Source: Halomonas stenophila
GTDB lineage: Bacteria > Pseudomonadota > Gammaproteobacteria > Pseudomonadales > Halomonadaceae
Assembly: GCF_014192275.1 (NCBI RefSeq)
Contig: NZ_JACHXR010000004.1
Span: 124,001-188,000, forward strand
Direction of reading: 5' to 3'
Length of the DNA stretch: 64,000 nt
The position numbers and the translations under genes are program-made. Of the stretch, positions 53,831 to 63,489 are shown in pieces. Below the pieces are notes generated by a model, which worked only from the letters and a program-made list of their open reading frames with translations, did no database searches and was not told where the DNA came from. Numbering within the stretch: the stretch's first letter is position 1; each line of letters opens with the position of its first letter.

Positions 53831-55807
53831 TTATTGTCCCCTAAGGAACAAGCGGTCCAGTTCCTTCATGCTCAGCTCGGTCCAGGTGGGCCGGCCATGG
53901 TTGCACTGGCCGCTGCGCTCGGTGCGCTCCATGTCGCGCAGCAGGGCGTTCATCTCCTCGAGGGTGAGCTGGCGGTTGGCGCGCACGCTGCCGTGGCAGG
54001 CCATGGTGGCCAGCAACTCGTTGATGTGCGCCTCGAGCCGGTCGGAGCGGCCATAGCGCTCCAGGTCGCCGAGCATGTCGCGGATCAGCGGCTCCACGTC
54101 GGCATCGACCAGCAGGGTCGGCACCTGGCGCACCAGCAACGTCTCGGGGCCCGCCACGTCGAGCTCCACCCCGAGGCGCGAGAAGGCCTCGTGCTCGGCC
54201 TCCGCGGTGGCCACCTCGGCGGCACTGGCGGCCAGCGACACCGGCACCAGCAGCGGCTGAGCCTGCAATCCGCCTTCCCCCCCGGCCTCGCCGTGGACCT
54301 GGGCCTTCATGCGCTCGTAGACGATGCGCTCGTGGGCGGCATGCATGTCCACCACCACCAGGCCCCGCTCGGTCTGGGAGAGGATGTAGACCCCGTGCAG
54401 CTGGGCCACGGCATAGCCCAGGGGCGGGGCTCGGGTATCGTCCGCCGCCGGCATCGCCGGGCGCGGCCGGACGGCCTGGGGCTGGGACTGCGCCCGACGC
54501 TCGGCCAGGGCCACGTCGGCGGCGGCTCCGCCGGCCCCGGGCGCGGCCGGCTGGGGCGTCAGCAGGCTCTCCTCATGATCGGGATGCAGCGCGCGATAGC
54601 CCTCCATGAAGGCCCGTACCCGATCGGGGGTCGGGCGCTCCGGGGCCTCCCCGCGGCCCGGCAGGGCCATGGGCTGCTGCTGCCAGGCGGGCTGGGGCGC
54701 GGCCTCGCGCACCTCGCCGGCCGGCAACGATGGCTCGGACAACGCACCGGCGCCCTCCTCGCTTTCCGCCTCACCCTCCGGCGCAGCCCCGGCCCTTGCC
54801 TCGCCCAGCGCCCGATGCAGGCTGGAGAACAGGAAGTCGTGGACCATGCGGCCGTCCCGGAAACGCACCTCGTGCTTGGTGGGATGGACGTTGACGTCCA
54901 CCACCGTGGGGTCGACCTCGAGGTAGAGCACGAACACCGGATGCCGGCCGTGGAAGAGCACGTCCCGGTAGGCCTGGCGGATGGCGTGGGCCACCAGCCG
55001 GTCGCGGACCACCCGGCCATTGACGAAGAAGTACTGCTGGTCGGCCTGGGCACGGGAATGGGTGGGCAGGCCCACCCAGCCCCACAGGCGCAGCCCGCCA
55101 ACCTCCAGGTCGAGGTGCAGGGCGTTCTCCAGGAAGGCCTTGCCGAGCAGCGCCTGGAGGCGCCGCTCGTGGCCGACCAGATCCTCGCCGGGGCGCAGCT
55201 GGTGCACGGTCTTCTGGTTGTGGCGCAGCACCCAGCCGATATCCAGCCGCGACAGGGCCTGACGGCGGAAGGCCTCCTCGACGTGGCCGAACTCGGTCTT
55301 CTCGGTGCGCAGGAACTTGCGCCGCGCCGGGGTATTGAAGAACAGGTCACGCACCGTCACCGAGGTCCCCCGGGGATGCGGCGAGGGCGAGACCCGCGGC
55401 TCCATGCGGCGCCCCTCCACCACCACCCGCCAGCCGCCGGTGGGGTCCTCCTCGACGTTGGACATCAGCTCCAGCCGCGAGACCGAGCTGATCGAGGCCA
55501 GGGCCTCGCCGCGAAAGCCCAGGCTGGCCACCCCCTCGAGGTCCTCGAGGGAGGCGATCTTGCTGGTGGCGTGGCGCGACAGCGCCAGCGGCAGGTCGTC
55601 CTCGCCGATGCCACCGCCATCGTCGCGCACCCGGATCAGGCGCGCGCCGCCGGCCTCGAGCTCCACCTCGATGCGCCGGCTGCCGGCGTCGATGGCGTTC
55701 TCGATCAGTTCCTTGACCACCGAGGCGGGGCGCTCTACCACCTCGCCGGCAGCGATCTGGTTGGCCAGCCGCGGGTCGAGAATCCGGATGTGTTGGCTGT
55801 CTGTCAT
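53831..55807 (-). CDS. mutL: DNA mismatch repair protein MutL (endonuclease type)
   Basis: A 658-residue MutL. The GHKL ATPase motifs are [36 protein letters not shown] and [16 protein letters not shown] Pro/Ala-rich linker spans about 335-430. The C-terminal domain carries [12 protein letters not shown], fitting the D(M/Q)HAxxExxxxE endonuclease metal site of Pseudomonas MutL, plus [12 protein letters not shown] and CNHGRPTW. So this MutL probably nicks DNA itself, unlike E. coli MutL, which uses MutH. Confidence 0.96.
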   Translation of the reverse strand: MTDSQHIRILDPRLANQIAAGEVVERPASVVKELIENAIDAGSRRIEVELEAGGARLIRVRDDGGGIGEDDLPLALSRHATSKIASLEDLEGVASLGFRGEALASISSVSRLELMSNVEEDPTGGWRVVVEGRRMEPRVSPSPHPRGTSVTVRDLFFNTPARRKFLRTEKTEFGHVEEAFRRQALSRLDIGWVLRHNQKTVHQLRPGEDLVGHERRLQALLGKAFLENALHLDLEVGGLRLWGWVGLPTHSRAQADQQYFFVNGRVVRDRLVAHAIRQAYRDVLFHGRHPVFVLYLEVDPTVVDVNVHPTKHEVRFRDGRMVHDFLFSSLHRALGEARAGAAPEGEAESEEGAGALSEPSLPAGEVREAAPQPAWQQQPMALPGRGEAPERPTPDRVRAFMEGYRALHPDHEESLLTPQPAAPGAGGAAADVALAERRAQSQPQAVRPRPAMPAADDTRAPPLGYAVAQLHGVYILSQTERGLVVVDMHAAHERIVYERMKAQVHGEAGGEGGLQAQPLLVPVSLAASAAEVATAEAEHEAFSRLGVELDVAGPETLLVRQVPTLLVDADVEPLIRDMLGDLERYGRSDRLEAHINELLATMACHGSVRANRQLTLEEMNALLRDMERTERSGQCNHGRPTWTELSMKELDRLFLRGQ

Positions 55808-55825
55808 ATCACTCCCAAGCTAGAA

Positions 55826-55926
55826 GAACACGGCTGCGCCGCTATAAGAAGGAAGACCGGCGCTGCGCGCCTTGAAGAAGGAAGAAAACCGCCTAGCCTG
55901 TCTTCCCTCTTCCCTCTTCCTTCTTC
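55826..55926. repeat. Palindromic intergenic repeat, family 2
   Basis: GAAGAAGGAAGA pairs exactly with TCTTCCTTCTTC about 50 bases on. The left side also carries small hairpins (GGCGC-TGC-GCGCC). A related copy lies at 63366. It fills the gap between the amidase stop and the mutL start. Confidence 0.7.
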
Positions 55927-55929
55927 CCT

Positions 55930-57381
55930 CTAGGATCGAGGTATCCGCAGCACCTGCCCGACCCGGATGACGTCGCCGTCGAGCTCGTTGGCCTGACGCA
56001 GCTGGGCCACCGGGACGCCGTGGCGCGCGGCGATCTCGGAGAGGGTATCCCCGGGCTGGATGCGGTACTCGTTGCCGGCGGTATCGCGGCCCTGGTCGCG
56101 CTGCCAGGCCAGCAGGCTGGCCGGCGGCGGATTGCGGCGGAAATGCGCCCGGATGCCGCCGAACACCGCGTCCATCATCCGCGCCTGGTAATCCGGGTCG
56201 CGCAGCCGGCGCTCCTCGTCGGGGTTGGAGATGAAGCCGGTCTCGACCAGCAACGAGGGGATGTCCGGCGACTTGAGCACCACGAAGCCGGCCTGTTCCA
56301 CCCGGGACTTGTGCAGCTCGTTGACCCGGCCCAGGCGATCGAGCACCTGGCCGCCGAGGGTCAGGGAGTCGTTGAGGGTCGCGGTCATGGTCAAATCGAG
56401 CAGCACGCCGCGCAGCACCTCGTCCTTGTCGTCCAGCGAGAGGTTGCCATCCACGCCGCCGATCAGGTCCGCGCGGTTCTCGCTGGCGGCCAGCCACTGG
56501 GCGGTCTCGGAGGTGGCGCCGCTCTGGGAGAGCGCATAGACGGAGCTGCCGTGGGGCCGCGGGCTGTTGAAGGCGTCGGCATGGAGGGAGACGAAGAAGT
56601 CGGCCTTCTGCTCCCGGGCGATACGGGTGCGCTGACGCAGCCCCACGTAGTAGTCGCCGTCGCGGATCATCACCGCCTTGAAGCCCTCGGCCGCGTTGAT
56701 CAGCCGCGCCAGCCGGTCGGCCATCTCCAGCACCACGTCCTTCTCGCGGGTCCCGCTGGGCCCGATGGCACCCGGGTCCTCACCGCCATGCCCGGCATCC
56801 ACCGCGACGATGATGTCACGCCGGGGGTGGGGCTGGGCGGGCTCCAGCACCGGCGCCACCGAGGCCGGGTCGCGTCCCTCGGCCACGGCCTCGGCCTGGG
56901 CCCGGTCGGCGGCGATCTCCTGCTCGCGGATCATCGCCTCGATGGGGTCGATGGGGTCCTCCACGGCGCTCTCGCCGGGATACTCGAGGTCCACCACCAG
57001 GCGATGGCCGTACTGCTCGTTGGGGGCCAGGGTGAAGTGGCGCGGCTCGATCTCCCGGGACAACTCCAGCACCACCCGCAGGTCATCGCCGTCGCGGATG
57101 CCGCTGCGCACCTCGCGGATGGCGCTGCCCTCGAGGTCGAGCCGCGAGAGATCGGCGTTGAGCCGGCTGTCGCGCAGGTCGATGACCAGCCGCCGCGGAT
57201 CGTCCAGGGGAAAGACCTCCGCCTCGGCCGGGGCGGAGAGGTCGAAGACCAGGCGGGCATGATCCGGCGCCGCCCAGAGGCGCAGGTTGTCGACGCTGGC
57301 CGCCTCGGCCGCGCCCGGGGCGAGCAGTGCCAGCGGCCAGAGCCAGCCGAGCAGCCGGGAACGCAGGCTTCCCTTCCTCAT
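55930..57381 (-). CDS. amiC: N-acetylmuramoyl-L-alanine amidase with AMIN and LysM domains
   Basis: A 483-residue periplasmic cell-separation amidase. After a signal peptide (ending GAAEAAS) come an AMIN domain (about 30-140; VDNLRLWAAPDHARLVFDLS) for septal targeting, the zinc amidase_3 domain (VAVDAGHGGEDPGAIG; SLHADAFNSP; LVETGFISNPDEE) and a C-terminal LysM (YRIQPGDTLSEIAARHGVPV). This is the AmiB/AmiC group found beside mutL; which name applies is open. Its start overlaps the tsaE stop by four bases. Confidence 0.93.
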   Translation of the reverse strand: MRKGSLRSRLLGWLWPLALLAPGAAEAASVDNLRLWAAPDHARLVFDLSAPAEAEVFPLDDPRRLVIDLRDSRLNADLSRLDLEGSAIREVRSGIRDGDDLRVVLELSREIEPRHFTLAPNEQYGHRLVVDLEYPGESAVEDPIDPIEAMIREQEIAADRAQAEAVAEGRDPASVAPVLEPAQPHPRRDIIVAVDAGHGGEDPGAIGPSGTREKDVVLEMADRLARLINAAEGFKAVMIRDGDYYVGLRQRTRIAREQKADFFVSLHADAFNSPRPHGSSVYALSQSGATSETAQWLAASENRADLIGGVDGNLSLDDKDEVLRGVLLDLTMTATLNDSLTLGGQVLDRLGRVNELHKSRVEQAGFVVLKSPDIPSLLVETGFISNPDEERRLRDPDYQARMMDAVFGGIRAHFRRNPPPASLLAWQRDQGRDTAGNEYRIQPGDTLSEIAARHGVPVAQLRQANELDGDVIRVGQVLRIPRS

Positions 57382-57881
57382 GAGACGTCGTCACCCTCCC
57401 TGGCGAGGTAGCAGTCCGCCATTACCGGGTCGGCGGCCAGACGCGCCAGGACCCGGCGACCCTGGTCGCTGTGGGCGGTGAGGCAGGCCCGGCGGCCGCT
57501 GTCGGCCACCTCCAGGCGCACCACCAGGTCCGGCGTGGGCAACCAGCCCTCGCCCCGGGCCGGCCACTCGATGACGCACAGGGCGTCCTCGGCCAGCAGG
57601 TCGCGACCGCCGATGAACTCCAGTTCCTCGGGATCCCCCAGGCGGTAGAGGTCGAAGTGATGGACCCGGGCGGACGCCAGCTCGTAGGGCTCCACCAGGG
57701 TGTAGGTGGGACTCTTCACCGCGCCACGATGGCCATAGGCGCGCAGGATGCCGCGGGTGAGGGTCGTCTTGCCCGCGCCCAGCTCGCCCTCCAGGTAGAG
57801 GCGACCGTGCCCGCCGAGGGCCCGGCCGAGGGATTCGCCGAAGGCCACCTGGCGGTCTTCGTCATCGAGTCGCAGCTGCAT
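57378..57881 (-). CDS. tsaE: tRNA t6A biosynthesis ATPase TsaE
   Basis: A 167-residue P-loop protein needed, with TsaB, TsaC and TsaD, for the t6A modification of tRNAs reading ANN codons. It shows LYLEGELGAGKTTLTRGIL, SPTYTLVEPY, HHFDLYRLGDPEELEF and the late VIEWPARGEGWLP. The start at 57881 overlaps the upstream nnr gene by 20 bases. Confidence 0.95.
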   Translation of the reverse strand: MQLRLDDEDRQVAFGESLGRALGGHGRLYLEGELGAGKTTLTRGILRAYGHRGAVKSPTYTLVEPYELASARVHHFDLYRLGDPEELEFIGGRDLLAEDALCVIEWPARGEGWLPTPDLVVRLEVADSGRRACLTAHSDQGRRVLARLAADPVMADCYLAREGDDVS

Positions 57882-59397
57882 CGTCTTCGCCCATCGTCGG
57901 GTTGACCAGAATTCGCGCACAGGATGCCAGATCGCCGGCCAGCAAGCCACGCTCTCCCCCCTCGGCGGCCGCCATGTCGGCGGCCAGGGCATGGATCACC
58001 ACGCCGAGCCGGGCGGCGAGCTCGATGGCCAGTCCCTGGGCCAGCAGCGCCCCCAGGATGCCGGAGAGCGCATCGCCCATGCCGCCGCTGGCCATGCCGG
58101 GGTTGCCGTAGGGGCAGACCGCCAGGCCGGACGGGCCCGCCACCAGGCTACCGGCGCCCTTGAGCACCACCACGCCGCCGAAGCGACGCTGCAGGGCGAG
58201 CGCCGCCGCCGGCCGGTCGGCCTCCACCTCGGCGGGGGTCATGTCCAGCAGGCGCCCGGCCTCGCCGGGATGCGGGGTCAGGATCCAGTCGTCGCGATGC
58301 TCCCCGGGGAAGCGCGAGGCCAGCAGGTTGAGGCCATCGGCATCCACCACCAGCGGGCGACCGGCGGCGAGTGCCGCCTGGAGCATCGCCTGGCCCCAAC
58401 TGCCCTGGCCGAGGCCCGGCCCCACCACCAGCACGTCGGCCTGGGTCGGCAGCTCGCCGAGGTCGGCGGCCCCGCGCACGCCGTGCACCATCACCTCGGG
58501 GCGGCGCACCAGGCTCGCGGTCACGTGCGCCGGCGCCGTGGCCAGGCTCACCTTGCCGGCGCCCAGGCGCGCGGCATGCTCGGCGGCCAGCAGGGCCGCC
58601 CCGCCGAAGCCCGGGGCGCCGCCCAGCACCAGGGCATGGCCCGCCGCGCCCTTGTGGGCGTCCCGGGGACGCGGCGGCAGATGCTCGGCGATCATCGAGC
58701 GGTCGAGCAGATGGGCCGCCGGCGTCATGTCCGCCGTCGCGTCCACGGGGGCGTCGAGGTCGCGAACGCTCAGCCGGCCCACCCGCGCCGGGGCGCGGCC
58801 GGTGTGCAGGCCCAGCTTGTCGCCGATGAAGGTGACGGTCCGCTCGGCCTCGACCGCGATGCCGAGCTCGGCGCCGGTATCGGCGTGCAGCCCGGAGGGG
58901 ATGTCGATGGCCAGCACCGGACGCCCCGCGGCGTTGACCGCGGCGATGGCGTCGCGCATCTCGCCGCGCACCTCCCCGGCGAGCCCGGTGCCGAGCAGCG
59001 CATCCACCACCACCTCGCCGCCGAGCGCCAGGCCCGACCGCCAGGGTTCGAGACCGACGCCGGCGGCGCTGGCCATGTCGGCGGCCCGGCGGGCGTCGCC
59101 CGAGAGCGCCTCGACGGGCTTCACGACCACCCGTTGGACCGCGAGGCCCTCGGCGGCGGCCAGGGCCGCCAGCACATGGCCGTCACCGCCGTTGTTGCCG
59201 CCGCCACACAGCACGCTGAGCGAGCGCGCCTGGGGCCAGGCCTCGCGCAGCACCCGCCAGGCCGCGGCGGCGGCCCGCTGCATCAGGGCGAAGCCCTCGA
59301 TGCCGGCGGCGATGGTGCGCCGGTCCAGCTCGCGGACCTGTTCGGCCCGGTAGAGCGGGTGCCCCTCGCGATGTCGGTCCTGCGACGACCCGGCCAT
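57862..59397 (-). CDS. nnrD: Bifunctional NAD(P)HX epimerase/dehydratase
   Basis: A 511-residue repair enzyme for hydrated NADH/NADPH. The N-terminal YjeF_N epimerase part (about 15-215) has VLCGGGNNGGDGHVLA and AIDIPSGLHADTG. The C-terminal ADP-dependent dehydratase has LVLGGAPGFGGAALLAAEHAAR, LTPHPGEAGRLL and NPGMASGGMGDALSG with the catalytic Asp. The start at 59397 follows GGGGAGA. It heads the conserved minus-strand operon, divergent from queG. Confidence 0.95.
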   Translation of the reverse strand: MAGSSQDRHREGHPLYRAEQVRELDRRTIAAGIEGFALMQRAAAAAWRVLREAWPQARSLSVLCGGGNNGGDGHVLAALAAAEGLAVQRVVVKPVEALSGDARRAADMASAAGVGLEPWRSGLALGGEVVVDALLGTGLAGEVRGEMRDAIAAVNAAGRPVLAIDIPSGLHADTGAELGIAVEAERTVTFIGDKLGLHTGRAPARVGRLSVRDLDAPVDATADMTPAAHLLDRSMIAEHLPPRPRDAHKGAAGHALVLGGAPGFGGAALLAAEHAARLGAGKVSLATAPAHVTASLVRRPEVMVHGVRGAADLGELPTQADVLVVGPGLGQGSWGQAMLQAALAAGRPLVVDADGLNLLASRFPGEHRDDWILTPHPGEAGRLLDMTPAEVEADRPAAALALQRRFGGVVVLKGAGSLVAGPSGLAVCPYGNPGMASGGMGDALSGILGALLAQGLAIELAARLGVVIHALAADMAAAEGGERGLLAGDLASCARILVNPTMGEDDAAATR

Positions 59398-59498
59398 GCG
59401 CTGTCTCCCCTGAACGCGATGCTTTACCATGAGTGTGTCGTCTTCCCCCGCCCGACGCCAAGCGTCGCGGCGCTTTCCTGCATGGTGTTTTCTCGATC

Positions 59499-60611
59499 AT
59501 GACCCAGCCGTCTCCCGCCGGCGACGCGCCCGACCCGCATCACCTGGCCGAGCTGATCAAGACCTGGGGCCGCGAGCTCGGCTTCCAGCAGGTGGGCATC
59601 ACCGATGTCGACCTCGCCGAGGACGAGGCCCGCCTGCAGCGCTGGCTCGATGCCGGCCACCACGGCGAGATGGGCTTCATGGCCAGGCATGGCACCAAGC
59701 GCACGCGCCCGGAGGAACTGGTGCCGGGCACGGTGCGGGTGATCAGCGTGCGCCTGGACTATCTGCCCGCCGAGGTGGAGACGACCCGAATGCTCGCCCG
59801 GCCGGAGAAGGCCTATGTATCGCGCTACGCGGTGGGGCGCGACTACCACAAGCTGATGCGCAAGCGCCTGGCGAGGCTGGCCGGGCAGATCGAGGACGCG
59901 GTCGGCCCCTTCGGCTACCGGGCCTTCGTCGACTCCGCCCCGGTGATGGAACGGGCCCTGGCGCGCAAGGCCGGCCTCGGCTGGGTCGGCAAGAACGCCA
60001 TGCTGCTCAACCCCCGGGCCGGCTCGCTGTTCTTCCTGGGCGAACTCTACACCGACCTGCCGCTGCCCGTGGACGCGCCCTTCGAGGGCGAGCACTGTGG
60101 CAGCTGCAGCGCCTGCCGCACGGCCTGTCCCACCGATGCCATCGTCGAGGACAGGGTCGTCGATGCGAGGCGCTGCATCTCCTATCACACCATCGAACTG
60201 TTCGGGCCCATCCCCGAGGAGTTCCGCACCGCCATGGGCAACCGGGTGTTCGGCTGCGACGACTGCCAACTGGTCTGCCCCTTCACTCGCTTCACCCGAG
60301 CCAGCCGGGAGGACGACTTCGCGCCCCGCCACGACCTGGACCGGGCCGACCTGACGGCGCTGTTCGCCTGGAGCGAGGAGGAGTTCCTGGACAAGACCGC
60401 CGGCAGCCCGATCCGGCGCATCGGCTACGAGCGCTGGCTGCGCAACCTGGCGGTGGGGCTCGGCAATGCGCCCTGGAGCGAGGCCGTGGAGGCCGCCCTG
60501 CGCGCCCGCCTGCCCTACCCCTCGGACCTGGTCCGCGAGCACGTGCGCTGGGCGCTGGCGCGCCAGCGGGAGAAGCGCCAACGGCTGATCGCCGTCACGG
60601 GTGAGGGGTAA
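59499..60611 (+). CDS. queG: Epoxyqueuosine reductase QueG
   Basis: A 370-residue cobalamin and Fe-S enzyme for the last step of queuosine synthesis in tRNA. It shows GEMGFMARH near the start, ARKAGLGWVGKNAMLL, and two [4Fe-4S] motifs: CGSCSACRTACPTDA and, later, CDDCQLVCPF. The start at 59499 fits the family length; an upstream in-frame codon would extend into the divergent gene's promoter. Confidence 0.95.
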   Translation: MTQPSPAGDAPDPHHLAELIKTWGRELGFQQVGITDVDLAEDEARLQRWLDAGHHGEMGFMARHGTKRTRPEELVPGTVRVISVRLDYLPAEVETTRMLARPEKAYVSRYAVGRDYHKLMRKRLARLAGQIEDAVGPFGYRAFVDSAPVMERALARKAGLGWVGKNAMLLNPRAGSLFFLGELYTDLPLPVDAPFEGEHCGSCSACRTACPTDAIVEDRVVDARRCISYHTIELFGPIPEEFRTAMGNRVFGCDDCQLVCPFTRFTRASREDDFAPRHDLDRADLTALFAWSEEEFLDKTAGSPIRRIGYERWLRNLAVGLGNAPWSEAVEAALRARLPYPSDLVREHVRWALARQREKRQRLIAVTGEG

Positions 60612-60698
60612 GGAGTGAGGAGTGGCTTAGGGGGGATAAGCGTCAGCGCATCCACCGATCCGCCATGCCGATCCTGCTCATAGCCGTAAGCCGTTACG

Positions 60699-60735
60699 GT
60701 TGCCATCAGGCTCACCGATGGCAACGGTTCTTTCT
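60699..60735 (+). terminator. Rho-independent terminator after queG
   Basis: Perfect 9-bp stem GTTGCCATC / GATGGCAAC, nine-base loop, followed by GGTTCTTTCTT. Confidence 0.75.
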
Positions 60736-60756
60736 TACAGCTTAAAGCTTATAGCT

Positions 60757-60773
60757 CCCGGACGAAGTCCGGG
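60757..60773 (-). terminator. Small hairpin at the end of orn
   Basis: A 6-bp stem CCCGGA / TCCGGG with a five-base loop touches the orn stop codon on the minus strand; the following sequence AGCTATAAGCTTTAAG is AT-rich. Confidence 0.55.
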
Positions 60774-60774
60774 C

Positions 60775-61368
60775 TCATTCTTCCTCGTCGCTCTTCTCAT
60801 CCTCCAGCCGCAGGAAGGTCCGGCGGTAATGGGCCAGCTCGGCGATGGACTCCTTGATGTCGTCCATGGCCAGGTGGACGTTGCGCTTGCCGAAGCCGAC
60901 CAGGGCCCCGGGATTCCAGCGCTTGGCCAACTCCTTCAGCGTCGAGACATCCAGGTTGCGGTAGTGGAAGAAGGCCAGCAGCTCGGGCATCTCGCGTTCC
61001 AGGAAGCGGCGGTCCTGGTGAACGCTGTTGCCGCACATGGGAGAGCTGTTCGGTGCCACGTGCTCGTTGAGGAAGGCGAGCGTGCGGCGCTCGGCCTCGG
61101 CGGTATTGATGCGGCTCTCCTTGACCCGCTTGACCAGTCCCGAGGCGCCGTGGGTCTTCTGGTTCCAGTCGTCCATGGCCTCGAGCAGGCCGTCGGGCTG
61201 GTGCACGGCGAGCACCGGGCCCTCGGCCACGACGTTGAGGTCGGCGTCGGTGACCAGGGTGGCCACCTCGATGATGCGCTCGCGGTTGGGGTCGAGCCCG
61301 GTCATCTCCAGGTCGATCCAGATCAGGCGCTGGCTACGGGGATCTTGGTTCTCTTGGTTTTCGGCCAT
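60775..61368 (-). CDS. orn: Oligoribonuclease
   Basis: A 197-residue DEDDh 3'-5' exonuclease that clears two- to five-nucleotide RNAs, including pGpG from c-di-GMP breakdown. DEDD residues are seen in [29 protein letters not shown] and [13 protein letters not shown]. An acidic tail follows. The link to c-di-GMP turnover matters because the exopolysaccharide operon has a PilZ receptor. Divergent from rsgA, its usual neighbour. Confidence 0.96.
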   Translation of the reverse strand: MAENQENQDPRSQRLIWIDLEMTGLDPNRERIIEVATLVTDADLNVVAEGPVLAVHQPDGLLEAMDDWNQKTHGASGLVKRVKESRINTAEAERRTLAFLNEHVAPNSSPMCGNSVHQDRRFLEREMPELLAFFHYRNLDVSTLKELAKRWNPGALVGFGKRNVHLAMDDIKESIAELAHYRRTFLRLEDEKSDEEE

Positions 61369-61450
61369 GGGGGATCCTTGTCGGGAGGCTGACGACAGCC
61401 GGGCCCGTTGGTGAGTACAATGCCGCCATTGTACCGACCTCCGGGCCATC

Positions 61451-62497
61451 ATGAGCAAACGCAAGTTGAGCCGCCAGCAGCGCTGGCGCATCGAGAAGAT
61501 CCAGGCCGAGCGGGCCAGGCGCGCCGAGAAGCGTGGCGACCAGGACGCCGAGAAGCTCGCCGCCGGGGAATACGGCCCCGAACGGCAGGGCCGGGTGACC
61601 GCCCACTTCGGGCGCACCCTGGAAGTGGCCCCCGCCGACGGCGGGGAGCCGGTGCGCTGCCACCTGCGCGCCAACCTGGAAGGGCTGGTCACCGGCGACC
61701 GGGTGATCTGGCGGGCCGGCCAGGACGGCAGTGGCGTGGTGGTGGCCCGCGGCACGCGCGACAGCGTGCTGGAGCGTCCCGATGCCCGGGGCCAGCTCAA
61801 GCCGGTGGCCGCCAACATCGACCAGATCCTGATCGTCTTCGCCGTGGAGCCCGAGCCCCACGCCAACCTCATCGATCGCTACCTGGTGGCCGCCGAGGCC
61901 ACCGGGATCGCCCCGGTGCTGGTGCTCAACAAGATCGACCTGCTGCCGGCGAACGGCGGCTCCCTGCGCGCGCTGCTGGCGCGCTACGAGACCCTCGGCT
62001 ACCCGGTGGTCACCACCACCACCGCCCGGGCGGATGGCCTCGACGCCCTGCATGCGCGCCTCGCCGGGCGCACCTCGGTGTTCGTCGGCCAGAGCGGGGT
62101 GGGCAAGTCCTCGCTCATCGACCGCCTGCTGCCCGATGAGCAGCTGCGCATCGGGGCGCTGTCCGAGGACTCGCGAAAGGGACGCCACACCACCACCACG
62201 GCACGACTCTACGTCCTCCCTCGCCCCGCCACGGGCGCGTTCCAGGCGCCGCTCGCGGACGGCGCGCTGATCGACTCCCCGGGGATCCGCGAGTTCGGCC
62301 TGACCCACCTGGACGAGGGCCAGGTGGCCGAGGGCTTCATCGAGTTCCGCGACCTACTCGGGCACTGTCGCTTCCGCGACTGCCGTCATCGCCAGGAACC
62401 GGGCTGCGCACTGCTCGAGGCCGTGGATGAAGGCAGGATCCATGCCGACCGCTTCGCCAGCTACCGACGCATCGTCGACAGTCTCGACGAGACTTGA
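61451..62497 (+). CDS. rsgA: Small ribosomal subunit biogenesis GTPase RsgA
   Basis: A 348-residue circularly permuted GTPase. A basic N-terminus ([20 protein letters not shown]) and an OB fold precede the G domain in permuted order: LVLNKIDLL (G4) comes before [15 protein letters not shown] (G1) and [10 protein letters not shown] (G3). The C-terminal zinc knuckle is [14 protein letters not shown]. It acts in late 30S maturation. Confidence 0.96.
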   Translation: MSKRKLSRQQRWRIEKIQAERARRAEKRGDQDAEKLAAGEYGPERQGRVTAHFGRTLEVAPADGGEPVRCHLRANLEGLVTGDRVIWRAGQDGSGVVVARGTRDSVLERPDARGQLKPVAANIDQILIVFAVEPEPHANLIDRYLVAAEATGIAPVLVLNKIDLLPANGGSLRALLARYETLGYPVVTTTTARADGLDALHARLAGRTSVFVGQSGVGKSSLIDRLLPDEQLRIGALSEDSRKGRHTTTTARLYVLPRPATGAFQAPLADGALIDSPGIREFGLTHLDEGQVAEGFIEFRDLLGHCRFRDCRHRQEPGCALLEAVDEGRIHADRFASYRRIVDSLDET

Positions 62498-62532
62498 GAT
62501 AAAGACGAAATACCCCGAGTGAGGAGAGCGCC

Positions 62533-63363
62533 ATGAGTTCCGAAGCCAACCTGCTGCCGCTGATCGTCGAGCCCGAGCAGCTCGCCGAGCACCTGGACGC
62601 CCCTTCCCTGCTGGTCATCGACGTGCCGCTGAAGGCCGAGAGCCATGCCCAGGGCCATGTGCCGGGTGCCGTCTTCCTGGACTTCAAGCGCCTGCTGCGT
62701 GGCGTGGGCGAGGTGCCCAACGAGGTGCCCGACGAAGCCGCCCTGTCGAAGCTGTTCTCGTCGCTGGGCCTGACCCGGGACACCCACGTGGTGGCCTACG
62801 ACGACGAGGGCGGCGGCTGGGCCGGCCGGCTGCTGTGGACCCTGGAGCTGATCGGCCATACCCGCTACTCCTACCTCAACGGCGGCCTGCACGCCTGGCG
62901 CGGGGCCGGCCTGCCGCTGTCCACCGAGACCACCGAGCCGACGCCCAGCGACTACGAGGCCGAGATCCTCCATCCCGAGGTGGCCATCGAGCGGGCCGAG
63001 CTCGTCGAACGGCTGGGCGAGAAGGGCTTCGCCGTCTGGGATGCCCGCTCCCGGGCCGAATACGACGGCGAGAAGGGCGACAACAAGCGGCTCGGCCATA
63101 TCCCCGGGGCGGTCAACCTCGACTGGACCGACGCCATGGACAGGGACCGCGACCTGCGCCTGCGCGACTATGCGGAGCTGATCACCGAACTCGAGGCCCT
63201 GGGCCTGACGCCGGACATGGAAGTGGTCACCCACTGCCAGAGCCACCACCGCAGCGGCTTCACCTGGCTGGTGGGCAAAGCACTGGGATTCGAGAGGATG
63301 CGCGGCTATGCCGGCTCCTGGCAGGAATGGGGCAACCGCGACGATACGCCGATCGAAAAATAA
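62533..63363 (+). CDS. Two-domain rhodanese-type sulfurtransferase
   Basis: A 276-residue cytoplasmic protein with an inactive N-terminal rhodanese domain (GHVPGAVFLDFKRLL; VVAYDDEGGGWAGRLLW, lacking a Cys) and an active C-terminal domain with the Cys loop VTHCQSHHRSGFTW near residue 237. The loop is longer and more His-rich than in classical SseA-type enzymes, so thiosulfate is only a possible donor. It lies between rsgA and psd, a recurrent place in these genomes. Confidence 0.9.
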   Translation: MSSEANLLPLIVEPEQLAEHLDAPSLLVIDVPLKAESHAQGHVPGAVFLDFKRLLRGVGEVPNEVPDEAALSKLFSSLGLTRDTHVVAYDDEGGGWAGRLLWTLELIGHTRYSYLNGGLHAWRGAGLPLSTETTEPTPSDYEAEILHPEVAIERAELVERLGEKGFAVWDARSRAEYDGEKGDNKRLGHIPGAVNLDWTDAMDRDRDLRLRDYAELITELEALGLTPDMEVVTHCQSHHRSGFTWLVGKALGFERMRGYAGSWQEWGNRDDTPIEK

Positions 63364-63365
63364 GC

Positions 63366-63470
63366 GGGAAGACGCGGCTGCGCCGCTTGAAGAAGGAAGA
63401 TCGGTGCTTCGCACCTGGAAGGGCCAGGCTCTCCTCTTCCTTCTTCCCTCTTCTTTCCTCCAACTTCCGC
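63366..63470. repeat. Palindromic intergenic repeat, family 2
   Basis: Second copy of the element at 55826. GAAGAAGGAAGA pairs with TCTTCCTTCTTC, and the inner hairpin is GGTGC-TTC-GCACC where the other copy has GGCGC-TGC-GCGCC, a compensated change. It fills the gap between the rhodanese gene and psd. Confidence 0.7.
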
Positions 63471-63489
63471 CTTGAGGAATGACTCCTTC

